A model generated the notes under the pieces. The model made no database searches. It was not told the DNA's origin and saw only the letters and a program-made list of their open reading frames with translations. A DNA stretch of 58,715 nt from Halobacillus alkaliphilus. GTDB lineage: Bacteria > Bacillota > Bacilli > Bacillales > Halobacillaceae. Positions 41,945-50,795 of this stretch are shown here, one piece after another. The first letter of the stretch is position 1, and every line of letters begins with the position of its first letter. The stretch spans positions 1 through 58,715 of the forward strand of contig NZ_FOOG01000024.1 of NCBI RefSeq assembly GCF_900113125.1. Direction: 5' to 3'. The translations under genes were made by a program, and so were the position numbers.

Positions 41945-43423
41945 TCATCTTGTAAGTTCTTGGGCTGCCATTAACCCGGAGAGGGTTACTCCAAGGGTCC
42001 CAGCGCCTGGGAAAACGGTATCTCCGCATTGGTAAATCCCTTTAATCCCTGTACGAATAGAATAGCTTCGGATCCAACTGTACTTACCGGTAGGCGCATA
42101 TCCCCCTACTTTCCCCTGATCTCTGCGTAACCACTTCTGAAAAGTAACCGGTGAACCGGGTAACACAAGATCCAGACCATCTATAAATCCCGGAAAGTAA
42201 TGGTTTACTGTTTCAATCAATCGTTGATTCATCTGCTGCTTTGCAGCCTCATAATCTTTACTCTCCCACCACTGAGACACGTTTGTATGGGTAGAAATCG
42301 TCAAGGAGCGCATACCTCCAGGCGCCATTTGATGATCAGAGGGATCTGACAGGGACAGTAAGAACTGTCCTCCATCATGCAAATCGTCAGGATGATTGGG
42401 GTCGATAAATTGATGGTAAAGTACATCGGTATTTTTAAAAACGTCTTCGTGAACCCCCGCATGAATGATGAATGCTCCCCATGCTTCTCTTGATTTTTCT
42501 TTTTCTGGCTTAATGTAGGATTTGTTTCTTAATTCTTCCGATAATGTATCATGCAAATTGTGAACAGAATTATTTAAAATGACATAATCTGCTTTAAAAA
42601 CCTTGTTTCGTTTAGATTGCAAATGATAGTCTGATCCCTTCTTTTCCACTAAGTGTACGGGATGACGTAAAAACACATCATTTCCACTCTCTTTAATATA
42701 CTTAGATAATTGTTCAGCTACAGAAGCCAATCCTCCATGCACAGCAAATGCACCTTTATGGAACGTTTGCAGTGCCGTAAATCCCAGAAAAGCCGGACAC
42801 CTTTCTACGCTTGTTTGGACACTGTCCATCAACTCTCCATTTAAAAAGATCTGAAACAGGCGATTTTGGTGAAGTTTATATTTTTTCAATCGGTCATAGA
42901 CGGTCTGGTTCATGTAAGGAAGTAATTGAATGGAATTGCGACTGATCATGGGGGTTAATCGGATCCAGTCACTCAAGGTTTTCGGTGGAAAGACAGGAAG
43001 CTTCTCAACCATAGCATCTACCATTTCTCCCACCCGGAAAACTTCATCATAGAACGCTTTAATCTTAGAGGCATCTTCAGGAAATTGAGATTCAATTTCT
43101 TTGTACCATTGTTCTCGCTTACTGTAATAATGAATGGTTCGATCAGGCATATGGATATCCATGATCGGATTCAATAATCTCATAGAAGGTTTATCCAGAC
43201 CGAGTGATGAATACAAACGGTCAAAAACACCACCCGGCTCGAATCCCATCCCGACGGTTGCTCCAGATTGAAATCGATAGCCCTGGCGTTCATATTTGCC
43301 TGCACTGCCGCCTAACTCATTAGATGCTTCCAGTACAGCTACACTCATTCCTTTTCGAGTCAACTCTGCCGCTGCTGCAAGGCCTCCAAAACCTGCTCCA
43401 ACTATACACACATCATACTTCAT
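41945..43423 (-). CDS. CrtI/phytoene-desaturase-like FAD-dependent oxidoreductase
   Basis: 492 aa from ATG 43423; an ATG two codons earlier is too close to the AAGGAAGG site. The N-terminal dinucleotide-binding motif is YDVCIVGAGFGGLAAAAELTRKGMSVAVLEASNELGGSAGKYERQGYRFQSGATV, and the C-terminal FAD motif is IYQCGDTVFPGAGTLGVTLSGLMAAQEL; both are typical of carotenoid desaturases, isomerases and related amine-oxidase-fold enzymes. It probably acts on a carotenoid or other hydrophobic substrate. No other carotenoid gene (crtB, crtM, crtN) is nearby, so a desaturase or CrtO/CrtNb-like oxidase role is only a guess. Confidence 0.85.
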   Translation of the reverse strand: MKYDVCIVGAGFGGLAAAAELTRKGMSVAVLEASNELGGSAGKYERQGYRFQSGATVGMGFEPGGVFDRLYSSLGLDKPSMRLLNPIMDIHMPDRTIHYYSKREQWYKEIESQFPEDASKIKAFYDEVFRVGEMVDAMVEKLPVFPPKTLSDWIRLTPMISRNSIQLLPYMNQTVYDRLKKYKLHQNRLFQIFLNGELMDSVQTSVERCPAFLGFTALQTFHKGAFAVHGGLASVAEQLSKYIKESGNDVFLRHPVHLVEKKGSDYHLQSKRNKVFKADYVILNNSVHNLHDTLSEELRNKSYIKPEKEKSREAWGAFIIHAGVHEDVFKNTDVLYHQFIDPNHPDDLHDGGQFLLSLSDPSDHQMAPGGMRSLTISTHTNVSQWWESKDYEAAKQQMNQRLIETVNHYFPGFIDGLDLVLPGSPVTFQKWLRRDQGKVGGYAPTGKYSWIRSYSIRTGIKGIYQCGDTVFPGAGTLGVTLSGLMAAQELTR

Positions 43424-43619
43424 TGGCATCGCCTTCCTTTACCTACTCCTTTCCCTCTCTTTGTTCATTTTAAATTAACATGAGCCTATCGAAGATTCTT
43501 TGGGATTCTAACTTCCAATGAATGAAGTATTCTTTTACATCCGCTTCTCACAAAACTTGTAAAAAACTAACGCAAAGGTACTAAAACAATAAAGTTATTT
43601 CACTATAGGGCGGAATAGT

Positions 43620-43805
43620 TGAAGACTCGATTTCGAGATATTTGATTATGCTGAAGGTCCTGCGGGGGACGATTCGCTTTCCGCGGGCATGTGCTGAGTC
43701 TCCTCAGTCTTCGACTTCCGGGGTCTCACCGATCATGTTTATCCCACAGGAGTCTTCATCGTCCCCCTCCGGACCTTGCTGAACTGAGAGGCTCGAAACA
43801 TTGGC
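43620..43805. repeat. Dispersed intergenic repeat, copy C
   Basis: A near-palindromic element: GGTCCTGCGGGGGACGAT (43656 on) is mirrored by ATCGTCCCCCTCCGGACC (ending 43775), flanked by GACTCGATTTCGAG on the left and CTGAGAGGCTCGAAAC on the right. The interior contains CGCTTTCCGCGGGCATGTG. The left half closely matches the copy at 58335-58414. No gene is seen here. Confidence 0.75.
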
Positions 43806-43959
43806 AAAAATAACTTGGTTAGGAAATATGAAAATCAAGTCATGAGTTCCTGTTTTCTCTAAGTTTTGTTAGAAAAGGCCTGATACCACTGGATTTAGAA
43901 AGGATTAAGTTCAACCCCCGCCCTTCTAAAGAAGGGTCGGTTCACAACATTATAGTTGG

Positions 43960-44325
43960 GTTGGTGGGGAAATGATAAGACTCCCGTGGGAGAAGGATCT
44001 AGGTGAGACCCCACAGGGAGTGAAACGATTGAGGAGGATCGACTAAGGTCGCCACGTCTTATGGCAACGTCGCGATCGACCCTACGTCGTATAGAGCCAC
44101 AGGAAAGTGTTCAAATGTGGAATCCCCCCGAAAGAAACGAACAGCATAAGCCGAGCATCAAAAGGAGGGTGGTTTTTCCGTCCGTTGATGAACGGCTTAT
44201 GTCTCGAGTGTCTTGGTGATGGAACAAGACGAATTATTTTCCAACCAACCCTTATCCTCATTTTCGTAACGGACCCATTTACCTCGAAACTGAGTCTTAA
44301 ACAAACGGGAGCTTTTCTGTAAAAA
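43960..44325. repeat. Dispersed intergenic repeat, copy D, with an internal extra segment
   Basis: The two ends match copy A (126-337) in the same orientation: the left block from GACTCCCGTGGGAGAAGG to AGTGAAACGA and the right block from ATTTTCCAACCAACCC to ACGGACCCATTTACCTCG. Between them D carries roughly 150 bp more than A, including a long hairpin. The open frame here (44107-44322) has no ribosome-binding site and lies in repeat DNA, so I do not call a gene. The whole 43430-44366 gap is otherwise empty. Confidence 0.7.
44145..44201. repeat. Inverted repeat inside repeat copy D
   Basis: CATAAGCCG (44145-44153) and CATCAA (44156-44161) are mirrored by TTGATG (44185-44190) and CGGCTTATG (44193-44201), making a long interrupted stem. 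It is absent from copy A, so it may be a small inserted element. Confidence 0.6.
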
Positions 44326-44366
44326 CAACTGGGGCTAATAAGGCCATTGTTTAAGTAGTTAAAAAA

Positions 44367-44400
44367 AGAAGACGACCTGGCTCTTTACCGGTCGTCTTCT
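44367..44400 (-). terminator. Intrinsic terminator after the aminopeptidase gene
   Basis: AGAAGACGACC and GGTCGTCTTCT form a perfect 11-bp stem; the minus strand runs into seven T residues. Confidence 0.9.
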
Positions 44401-44410
44401 CTGCTTCTTT

Positions 44411-45658
44411 TTATTCGAAGGAAATAGCCCAGCTGCCTTGGCGCATCACAGCTTCTTTATTTCCATCTTCCATAATTCCATCAATATCCAGTTTGTCGGA
44501 TCCCATCATAAAATCAACATGAGACAAACTATGATTAATTCCATTTTGATCAAGTTCCTCTTCACTCATATCAGATCCGCCTGTCATATTGTTCGGATAG
44601 GCTTTTCCTAGTGCTAAGTGACACGAAGCATTTTCATCATACAACGTGTTGTAGAATATTAATCCAGACTGAGAAATTGGTGACTCATGAGGTACAAGTG
44701 CCAATTCTCCCAAACGACGAGAACCCTCATCCGTATCAAGCAAATGCTTTAATGTCTCTTCTCCTTCTTCAGCAGAAAAGTCAGTCACTTTCCCCTCTTT
44801 AAAAGTAAGAGTAAAACCATCAATTACATTTCCTCCGTAGTTCAAAGGCTTCGTACATGTTACTTTACCATCTACTCCGTATTTATGAGGAGCGGTGAAC
44901 ACTTCCTCTGTCGGCATATTTGGATTGAATTGAATATTTTCCTTCTCTGTCGTTGCAGGGCCGCCTTTCCAAATATGGCCTTTTGGAAGAGCTACCTCTA
45001 AATCAGTGCCAGGTGCCTTATACACCAGCTTGCTGTATTGTTTTTTATTCAAATATTCTCGGGCTTTAATCAATGTTTCATTGTGCTCTTCCCACGCAGC
45101 TACCGGATCTTTCTGATCGACGCGGACAATACTAAAGATCTGCTCCCATAATTTATCCTGAGCCGTTTCTTCGCTTTCTCCCGGGAAAATCTTTTGGGCC
45201 CAAGCCGGAATTGGGATGCTTACAATCGACCACTGGAGGCGGTCATTCATCGTGTAATTTCTGAATGTCGACATTGCTTCTGACCTTGCCTTATTAGCTG
45301 CTGCCACTTTACCTGCATCGATACCTTTTAATAGATCAGGGTCAGTAGAACGGATGGAAAGAATGGCAGCCCCTTGTTCAGCAAAATAGGTGAACTTTTG
45401 CTGCTGCCATTCTGGAACTTCGGATAATGTCTCTTGCGATGCATGTTCATACTTCATACGCGTAAGTTCATCGTCACTCCAATTAATATGTACATCCTCA
45501 GCCCCCATTTCAAAAGCTTTCCTTGCAACAATACGAGTAAATTCAGCACCTTCAATGGTAGAGTTAATCATTAATTTTTGCTGCTCTTGTAAGTTGACCC
45601 CTGTTTTTAAAGCCAGTTCTGCATATTTTTCGAGTTTATCTTGACTTGGCATTCTCAT
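44411..45658 (-). CDS. M29-family metallo-aminopeptidase (AmpS/PepS type)
   Basis: 415 aa thermophilic-type aminopeptidase of family M29, a cytosolic two-metal enzyme. Metal-ligand regions are visible as FTLTFKEGKVTDFSAEEGEETLKHLLDTDEGSRRLGELALV, NTLYDENASCHLALGKAYP and HSLSHVDFMMG. The length matches AmpS of Bacillus and PepS of streptococci (about 410 aa). GGGAGG lies 9 nt before ATG 45658. It is monocistronic. Confidence 0.93.
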   Translation of the reverse strand: MRMPSQDKLEKYAELALKTGVNLQEQQKLMINSTIEGAEFTRIVARKAFEMGAEDVHINWSDDELTRMKYEHASQETLSEVPEWQQQKFTYFAEQGAAILSIRSTDPDLLKGIDAGKVAAANKARSEAMSTFRNYTMNDRLQWSIVSIPIPAWAQKIFPGESEETAQDKLWEQIFSIVRVDQKDPVAAWEEHNETLIKAREYLNKKQYSKLVYKAPGTDLEVALPKGHIWKGGPATTEKENIQFNPNMPTEEVFTAPHKYGVDGKVTCTKPLNYGGNVIDGFTLTFKEGKVTDFSAEEGEETLKHLLDTDEGSRRLGELALVPHESPISQSGLIFYNTLYDENASCHLALGKAYPNNMTGGSDMSEEELDQNGINHSLSHVDFMMGSDKLDIDGIMEDGNKEAVMRQGSWAISFE

Positions 45659-45728
45659 CTTGTACTTCCTCCCTATCGAATAATTGTATCCGTATTCATT
45701 ATTCCATATTTACATTCCTATGTCACAA

Positions 45729-45755
45729 TAAGAGACCCGGCTGTCCGGGTCTCTT
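45729..45755 (-). terminator. Intrinsic terminator after the ABC-F gene
   Basis: An 11-bp stem AAGAGACCCGG with a 4-nt CTGT loop, followed by TTATTGT on the minus strand. Confidence 0.8.
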
Positions 45756-45759
45756 AGTA

Positions 45760-47658
45760 TTATCCATCCTTTTCGATTTCTTCCACAATTAATGAAAGTT
45801 CTTCCCAACGCTCCATCTTTACCTCTAAATTGTTTTCCAATTCTTCTTGCTTTTTATAAAGCTCTTGTACCTTATCGAAGTCACTCGCAGCAGCTGAAAT
45901 TTCTTCTTCCACTTCCTCAAGTTGAGTTTCTAAAGTGGCAATTTCGTCTTCAATGGTTTCCCATTCTTGTTTTTCACGATAGGTGAGTTTACGTTTTCTA
46001 TTCGATCTTCTGGTTGCTTCCTGGGCAGAGGAGTTTTTTCTTTTACTATCCTCTTCCTTCGCTTCCTCGCGGCGCTGCTCTAAATACTCTGAGTAGTTTC
46101 CATAAAAACGCCGGATTTTCTCCCCTTCAAATGCAACGATCTTGTCAATCGTCCGGTCGAGGAAGTAGCGGTCGTGAGAAACCGTAATAACGACTCCCGG
46201 AAATTGGTCCAGATAATCTTCTAGTACACTAAGCGTTTCTGTATCTAAGTCGTTAGTAGGCTCATCTAAAAACAGCACATTTGGTTCACTCATGAGTACG
46301 CGAAGCAGGTAAAGCCTGCGGCGCTCTCCACCTGATAGACGCTTAATATACGTCCATTGCTGAGGTCTCGGAAATAAAAAGCGTTCGAGCATCTGCTCCG
46401 CAGATACTTCATCACCATCAGCCGTAGTAATTACCTCGGCCACTTCTTTAATATATTCGATAACTTTAAGGGATTCGTCCAGTTCTTCGTGGTCCTGAGT
46501 ATAATAACCAATCTTGACAGTTGAACCAACCTTTACCTCACCAGCATCCGGTTTAATTCTTTCTGCCATAATATTTAAAAGCGTCGTTTTTCCAGAACCA
46601 TTAGCACCTATAATCCCTAATCGCTCACCTGGTAAGACGAGATAATTAAAATTCTCTACAATTTGATGGGGCCCAAAGGCCAGGGATACATCATCTAATT
46701 CAATGACTTGATTTCCTAGTCTTGTCGAACCGATGGCCATATCCACTTGCTCTTTATGCGTATCAAATGTCTCATCCTTCATTGCTTCCACACGCTGTTT
46801 TCTAGCCTTCTGTTTGGTCGTACGGGCTTTCACACCACTTTTCAGCCAGGCTAATTCTCTTTTTAGTGTATTGCGGTGCTTTTGTTCAGCCTGGCGTTCC
46901 CACTCTTCACGTTCTGCCTTTTTCTCTAGGAAAGTTTCGTAGTTTCCTTCATAAATATATAAACTCCCTTTATCCAGTTCATAAATTAAGTTGGTTACTC
47001 GATTTAAGAAGTATCTATCGTGAGTAATGACCATCAATGCACCCTTATAAGAGGCCAAGTATTCCTCCAGCCATTCAATGGTTTCATTGTCTAAATGGTT
47101 GGTAGGTTCATCCAGCAACAGCAAATCGGCAGGCTGGATTAGTGCTTTTGCGATAGCTACTCGCTTTTTCTGACCGCCGGACAAGTCTTTTACCTGTTTC
47201 TGGTACGACTCGATTCCAAGCTTTGAGAGAACAGTCTTAGCCACGGTATTGGCTTCCCAGGCATTTTTCTCCTCCATTTTTTGCTGCAGATCCAACATTC
47301 GCTGCTGAACATCAGGGTCTTCAGGACTTTCAGAAAGTTCAAGCATCACCTTCTCATACTTTCTCATTACTCGCATTATGTCTGAATCACCGTAATAAAT
47401 CTGTTCAAGCACAGTTTTATCCTCTACCAGGTCCGGATCTTGAGGTAAATACTCAACCGTAAAGTCTTTAGCATGATCGATTTGCCCACTGTCCGCTGTT
47501 TCCAGTTTGGCTAAAATTTTCAGCAAAGTAGATTTGCCTGTACCATTTACTCCAATAAGCCCAATTCGCTGCTGATTGGTTATGGTAAAAGATATATCCT
47601 CAAATAAATCCTTATCTCCGAAACTTTTGCTCATATGATCAATTGATAAAATACTCAT
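45760..47658 (-). CDS. yfmR: ABC-F family ribosome-associated ATPase
   Basis: 632 aa from ATG 47658 (MSILSIDHMSKSFG), because an ATG three codons earlier abuts the AAAAAGG site. It has two ABC ATPase domains with no membrane part: Walker A GVNGTGKST and GANGSGKTT, signatures LSGGQKKR and LSGGERRR, Walker B LLLLDEPTNHLD and VLFLDEPTNDLD. A charged linker (~240-310) joins them and a coiled-coil tail (~540-630) ends the protein, as in Uup/YfmR. B. subtilis YfmR helps ribosomes pass stalling sequences, overlapping with EF-P; that is family knowledge. Other ABC-F subtypes are possible, but length and tail favour YfmR. Confidence 0.88.
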   Translation of the reverse strand: MSILSIDHMSKSFGDKDLFEDISFTITNQQRIGLIGVNGTGKSTLLKILAKLETADSGQIDHAKDFTVEYLPQDPDLVEDKTVLEQIYYGDSDIMRVMRKYEKVMLELSESPEDPDVQQRMLDLQQKMEEKNAWEANTVAKTVLSKLGIESYQKQVKDLSGGQKKRVAIAKALIQPADLLLLDEPTNHLDNETIEWLEEYLASYKGALMVITHDRYFLNRVTNLIYELDKGSLYIYEGNYETFLEKKAEREEWERQAEQKHRNTLKRELAWLKSGVKARTTKQKARKQRVEAMKDETFDTHKEQVDMAIGSTRLGNQVIELDDVSLAFGPHQIVENFNYLVLPGERLGIIGANGSGKTTLLNIMAERIKPDAGEVKVGSTVKIGYYTQDHEELDESLKVIEYIKEVAEVITTADGDEVSAEQMLERFLFPRPQQWTYIKRLSGGERRRLYLLRVLMSEPNVLFLDEPTNDLDTETLSVLEDYLDQFPGVVITVSHDRYFLDRTIDKIVAFEGEKIRRFYGNYSEYLEQRREEAKEEDSKRKNSSAQEATRRSNRKRKLTYREKQEWETIEDEIATLETQLEEVEEEISAAASDFDKVQELYKKQEELENNLEVKMERWEELSLIVEEIEKDG

Positions 47659-47761
47659 CACGCTCATCCTTTTTCACACGAATCTTTCCCCATCATATCA
47701 CATGAACTCAGCTGAGTGCTGAGTGAAGCTCATATGGGAAGGGTCTTCCTTGTACGGACCT

Positions 47762-47791
47762 AAAAACCCCAGGACTCTAGAAGTCCTGGGG
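47762..47791 (-). terminator. Intrinsic terminator after the alanine symporter gene
   Basis: CCCCAGGACT pairs with AGTCCTGGGG around a 5-nt loop; the minus strand continues TTTTTAGG. Confidence 0.88.
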
Positions 47792-47797
47792 CAATCC

Positions 47798-49237
47798 TTA
47801 TCTTTGTTGAGCTTGTCTTTCCGTTTCCTCTGCTTCAATCGGCTGGTCCCGTCTCCAATACTCCATTCCTTCAACACCTGGAAGGTGATCCTGATAGAAG
47901 ACCGGATCTTCGCCTGCCATACGCTGCTTCCTATAATCCTTAAGTGCATCGTAGGCCACGGAGGATAATCGGAAAATGGCGTAAAGGTTAATTAAAGCCA
48001 TAATACCCATTGTTAAATCTGCAAGCGACCAGACAAGAGCAAATTCTGCAACCGCGCCAAACATTACCATAAACAATACAGCTACACGATAAATGAAAAT
48101 ATTAGATGAACTGGATTTAATAAACTCGATATTTGTTTCACCATAATAATAATTTCCAATGATGGAACTGAAAGCAAATAAGAATATAGCGATCGCAATA
48201 AAGATCGAAGCCCATGTTCCTAATTCAGATTCAAATGCCGACTGAGTGAGTTGGATCCCATCAAGGTCAGTACCTACATAATCACCTGCAAAGAGAATAA
48301 TAACGGCAGTAGCGCTACAGATAAGTAAAGTATCTGTAAATACTCCAAGGGTCTGAATTAATCCCTGTTTAACTGGGTGCGTCACTTCTGATGTAGCGGC
48401 GGCGTTAGGGGCACTCCCCATTCCCGCTTCATTTGAGAACAGCCCGCGCTTAATCCCTATCAGAATCATACCGCCAAAAGTACCACCGGCTATTTCTCTA
48501 AACCCGAAGGCTCCTTGAAAGATTTGACCAATCATAGTCGGAACTTGACCAAGATTGACGAAAAGCACATATGCAGCCAGAATAATATAGAAAATTGCCA
48601 TAATCGGAATAATATATTGAGTAACTTGAGCAATACGCTTTAAGCCCCCGAATATAATTAATGCCACAATCAAGGTTAAGATTATACCCATCACCCATTT
48701 TTGAATATCAAACGACCTTTCAAAAGCAAGCCGGATCGTATTCGATTGAACAGAACTAAAAACCAGCCCATAAGTAAAAGTGATAGTAACAGCAAAAAGA
48801 ATACCTAGCTTACGATTCTTCAGCCCTTTTTCCATATAATAAGCCGGACCGCCCCGGTATTGATCTTTATCAGGAACCTTATAAATTTGCGCCAATGTAC
48901 TCTCAATAAAGGCGGAGGCTCCTCCGAGTATCGCAACAAGCCACATCCAAAACACAGCGCCTGGTCCACCCACCGTGATTGCAGCAGCTACACCAGCTAA
49001 GTTACCTGTTCCCACCCTGGAAGCCGTACTAATAGCAAATGCCTGGAATGGTGAGGTACCTTTCTTCCCTGCTGCCGAGATTGAACGCTTGTCGAACAGA
49101 ACCTTAATCATTTCTGGAATGTAGCGGAACTGCACAAAATTAAGTTTGATCGAAAACCATAACCCACACCCTAGCAGGGTAGCCACAAGTATGTAACCCC
49201 ACATGTAGGTATTTAAGGTTTCAAGTAAAGCACCCAT
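47798..49237 (-). CDS. AGCS-family sodium:alanine symporter
   Basis: 479 aa from ATG 49237 (MGALLETLNTYMWGYIL), which has GGAGG 9 nt upstream; the ATG nine codons earlier has none. About 11 membrane segments. The AGCS signature is clear: FQAFAISTASRVGTGNLAGVAAAITVGGPGAVFWMWLVAILGGASAFIESTLAQIYK and GLFSNEAGMGSAPNAAAT. These carriers import alanine, glycine or glutamine with Na+. The C-terminal tail is hydrophilic and Glu/Gln-rich. Monocistronic. Confidence 0.93.
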   Translation of the reverse strand: MGALLETLNTYMWGYILVATLLGCGLWFSIKLNFVQFRYIPEMIKVLFDKRSISAAGKKGTSPFQAFAISTASRVGTGNLAGVAAAITVGGPGAVFWMWLVAILGGASAFIESTLAQIYKVPDKDQYRGGPAYYMEKGLKNRKLGILFAVTITFTYGLVFSSVQSNTIRLAFERSFDIQKWVMGIILTLIVALIIFGGLKRIAQVTQYIIPIMAIFYIILAAYVLFVNLGQVPTMIGQIFQGAFGFREIAGGTFGGMILIGIKRGLFSNEAGMGSAPNAAATSEVTHPVKQGLIQTLGVFTDTLLICSATAVIILFAGDYVGTDLDGIQLTQSAFESELGTWASIFIAIAIFLFAFSSIIGNYYYGETNIEFIKSSSSNIFIYRVAVLFMVMFGAVAEFALVWSLADLTMGIMALINLYAIFRLSSVAYDALKDYRKQRMAGEDPVFYQDHLPGVEGMEYWRRDQPIEAEETERQAQQR

Positions 49238-49484
49238 GCTTCTCCACCTCCATAGTTTATTCAAATAATTGCCAATTATGGGACATTTCCCAATATAAGG
49301 CAGAACTAAACCGCTTTCTAATTAATACATCTCTATTAATCTACCAATAAACCCAGTTAGACTCAAATGAAATATTTTTACAAATATCGAAACGTGATCT
49401 TTCGTAATTGAAAGTAGATTTGGAAAAAGAGAAGCTGGAGATTTTATAGTAAATGAAGAAGCAACGTAGTTATTGATATTTCTA

Positions 49485-49512
49485 TTGACTTGAGAATTAT
49501 TTTCATTACAAT
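49485..49512 (+). promoter_or_regulatory. Promoter of the ferric-iron transporter operon
   Basis: TTGACT (49485-49490) and TACAAT (49507-49512) are 16 nt apart. The first Fur box fills the spacer and the second lies just downstream of the start region. Confidence 0.75.
49491..49505. promoter_or_regulatory. Fur box 1
   Basis: TGAGAATTATTTTCA matches the Bacillus Fur 7-1-7 consensus TGATAATnATTATCA at all but two positions. It lies between the -35 and -10 boxes, a position that would block RNA polymerase. Confidence 0.75.
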
Positions 49513-49524
49513 AGAAATTGGAAT

Positions 49525-49539
49525 TGAAAATCATTTTCA
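49525..49539. promoter_or_regulatory. Fur box 2
   Basis: TGAAAATCATTTTCA is a perfect palindrome around the central C and matches the Fur 7-1-7 consensus at all but two positions. It lies just downstream of the -10 box, so the operon should be repressed when iron is plentiful. Confidence 0.85.
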
Positions 49540-49577
49540 ATAAGAGAAAACAATATATTACATACGAGGTGAAGGAT

Positions 49578-50702
49578 ATGAAAAACAAATGGTTTTTAGT
49601 AAGCATTCTTCTGATTGTATCCATCTTTGCTTTAGCTGCATGCGGCAGCGGTAACGATGAAGGCTCTACCAATGAAAATGAAGATACTGAAGAGAGCTCT
49701 TCTAATGAAGGTTCTTCTGAAGAGAACGCTTCTCAAGAATCAGAATCGGGCGGCGAAGTTAATTTATACACGGGCCGTCACTACGAAACTGATCAGGAGC
49801 TATATGATACATTTACAGAACAAACTGGTATTAAAGTTAATGTAATTAAAGGCGACGATGATGAACTGATCGCACGTCTCGATCGTGAAGGAAAGGCTTC
49901 TGAAGCTGACTTGTTAATGACAGCTGATGCAGGACGTTTATACAGAGCAAAATCACAAGATCTCCTGCAGGAAGTTAACAGTGATGTTCTAAATGAGAAT
50001 ATTCCTGAGAAACTTCGTGATCAAGAAGGTCAATGGTTTGGACTTACAAAAAGAGCGAGAGTTATTGCCTACCATAAAGAGCGTGTAAATGAGGAAGATA
50101 TTCAAACTTACATGGATCTTACAAAAGATCAATTCCAGGATAAAGTGCTGATTCGCTCTTCTTCTAACATTTATAATCAGTCTCTTCTTGCTTCTATGAT
50201 TGCTTTAGAAGGAGAAGAGAAAGCAAAAGAATGGGCACAGGGGATCGTTGATAACATGGCACGCGAACCAAAAGGCGGTGACCGTGACCAAGCTAAAGCT
50301 GTTGCAGCAGGCGAAGGTGACGTAGCAGTTATGAACACTTACTACCTTGGAAAACTTCTGAACTCTGAGGATCCAGAAGAAGTGAAGGTTGGAGAACAAC
50401 TTGGCGTTATCTTCCCTAACCAGGATTCAACAGGTACACACGTTAATATCAGTGGAATCGGGATGACAGCCAGCAGTAAAAATAAAGAAAATGCGCAGAA
50501 ATTCATGGAATTTCTGACGACAGAAGAAGCGCAGAAACAATTCGCAGAAGCTAACTATGAATACCCTGTGAATCCAGATGTAGAGCCATCCGAGCTTCTT
50601 AAGAGCTGGGGAGAATTTAAAGAGCAGGACATTAATCTTTCTAAGCTTGGTGAAAACAACGATAAAGCAATTAAAATTATGAACGAAGTAGGCTGGAAGT
50701 AA
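49578..50702 (+). CDS. Ferric-iron ABC transporter substrate-binding lipoprotein
   Basis: 374 aa from ATG 49578 with AAGGAT upstream. The signal peptide MKNKWFLVSILLIVSIFALAAC ends in a lipobox (LAAC), followed by an acidic Ser/Glu/Asn linker of about 40 residues, typical of halophile surface lipoproteins. The mature part matches FutA/FbpA iron-binding proteins: VNLYTGRHYETDQELYDTF, DLLMTADAGRLYRAKSQDLLQ, KRARVIAYHKE and NTYYLGKLLNSEDP. The Tyr-rich segments fit Fe3+ ligation. It is the first gene of a Fur-controlled operon with a permease and an ATPase. Confidence 0.93.
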   Translation: MKNKWFLVSILLIVSIFALAACGSGNDEGSTNENEDTEESSSNEGSSEENASQESESGGEVNLYTGRHYETDQELYDTFTEQTGIKVNVIKGDDDELIARLDREGKASEADLLMTADAGRLYRAKSQDLLQEVNSDVLNENIPEKLRDQEGQWFGLTKRARVIAYHKERVNEEDIQTYMDLTKDQFQDKVLIRSSSNIYNQSLLASMIALEGEEKAKEWAQGIVDNMAREPKGGDRDQAKAVAAGEGDVAVMNTYYLGKLLNSEDPEEVKVGEQLGVIFPNQDSTGTHVNISGIGMTASSKNKENAQKFMEFLTTEEAQKQFAEANYEYPVNPDVEPSELLKSWGEFKEQDINLSKLGENNDKAIKIMNEVGWK

Positions 50703-50711
50703 TACCAATGC

Positions 50712-50744
50712 CCAAGTGCCGTACTCTTAGAGTACGGCACTTGG
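50712..50744 (+). terminator. Strong hairpin between the iron-binding protein and permease genes
   Basis: CCAAGTGCCGTACTCT pairs with AGTACGGCACTTGG around a minimal loop. No T run follows (TATATATAC), so it is more likely an RNA-stabilising or partial-termination hairpin that favours the upstream lipoprotein message than a full terminator. Confidence 0.6.
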
Positions 50745-50795
50745 TATATATACAAAACAATTGAGAACTGTTATCATCTTTATAGGTGTTCACTC

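Noticed and set aside
44107-44322. Open frame of 71 codons on the plus strand
   Set aside because: It lies wholly inside repeat copy D, spans its hairpin, and has no ribosome-binding site.
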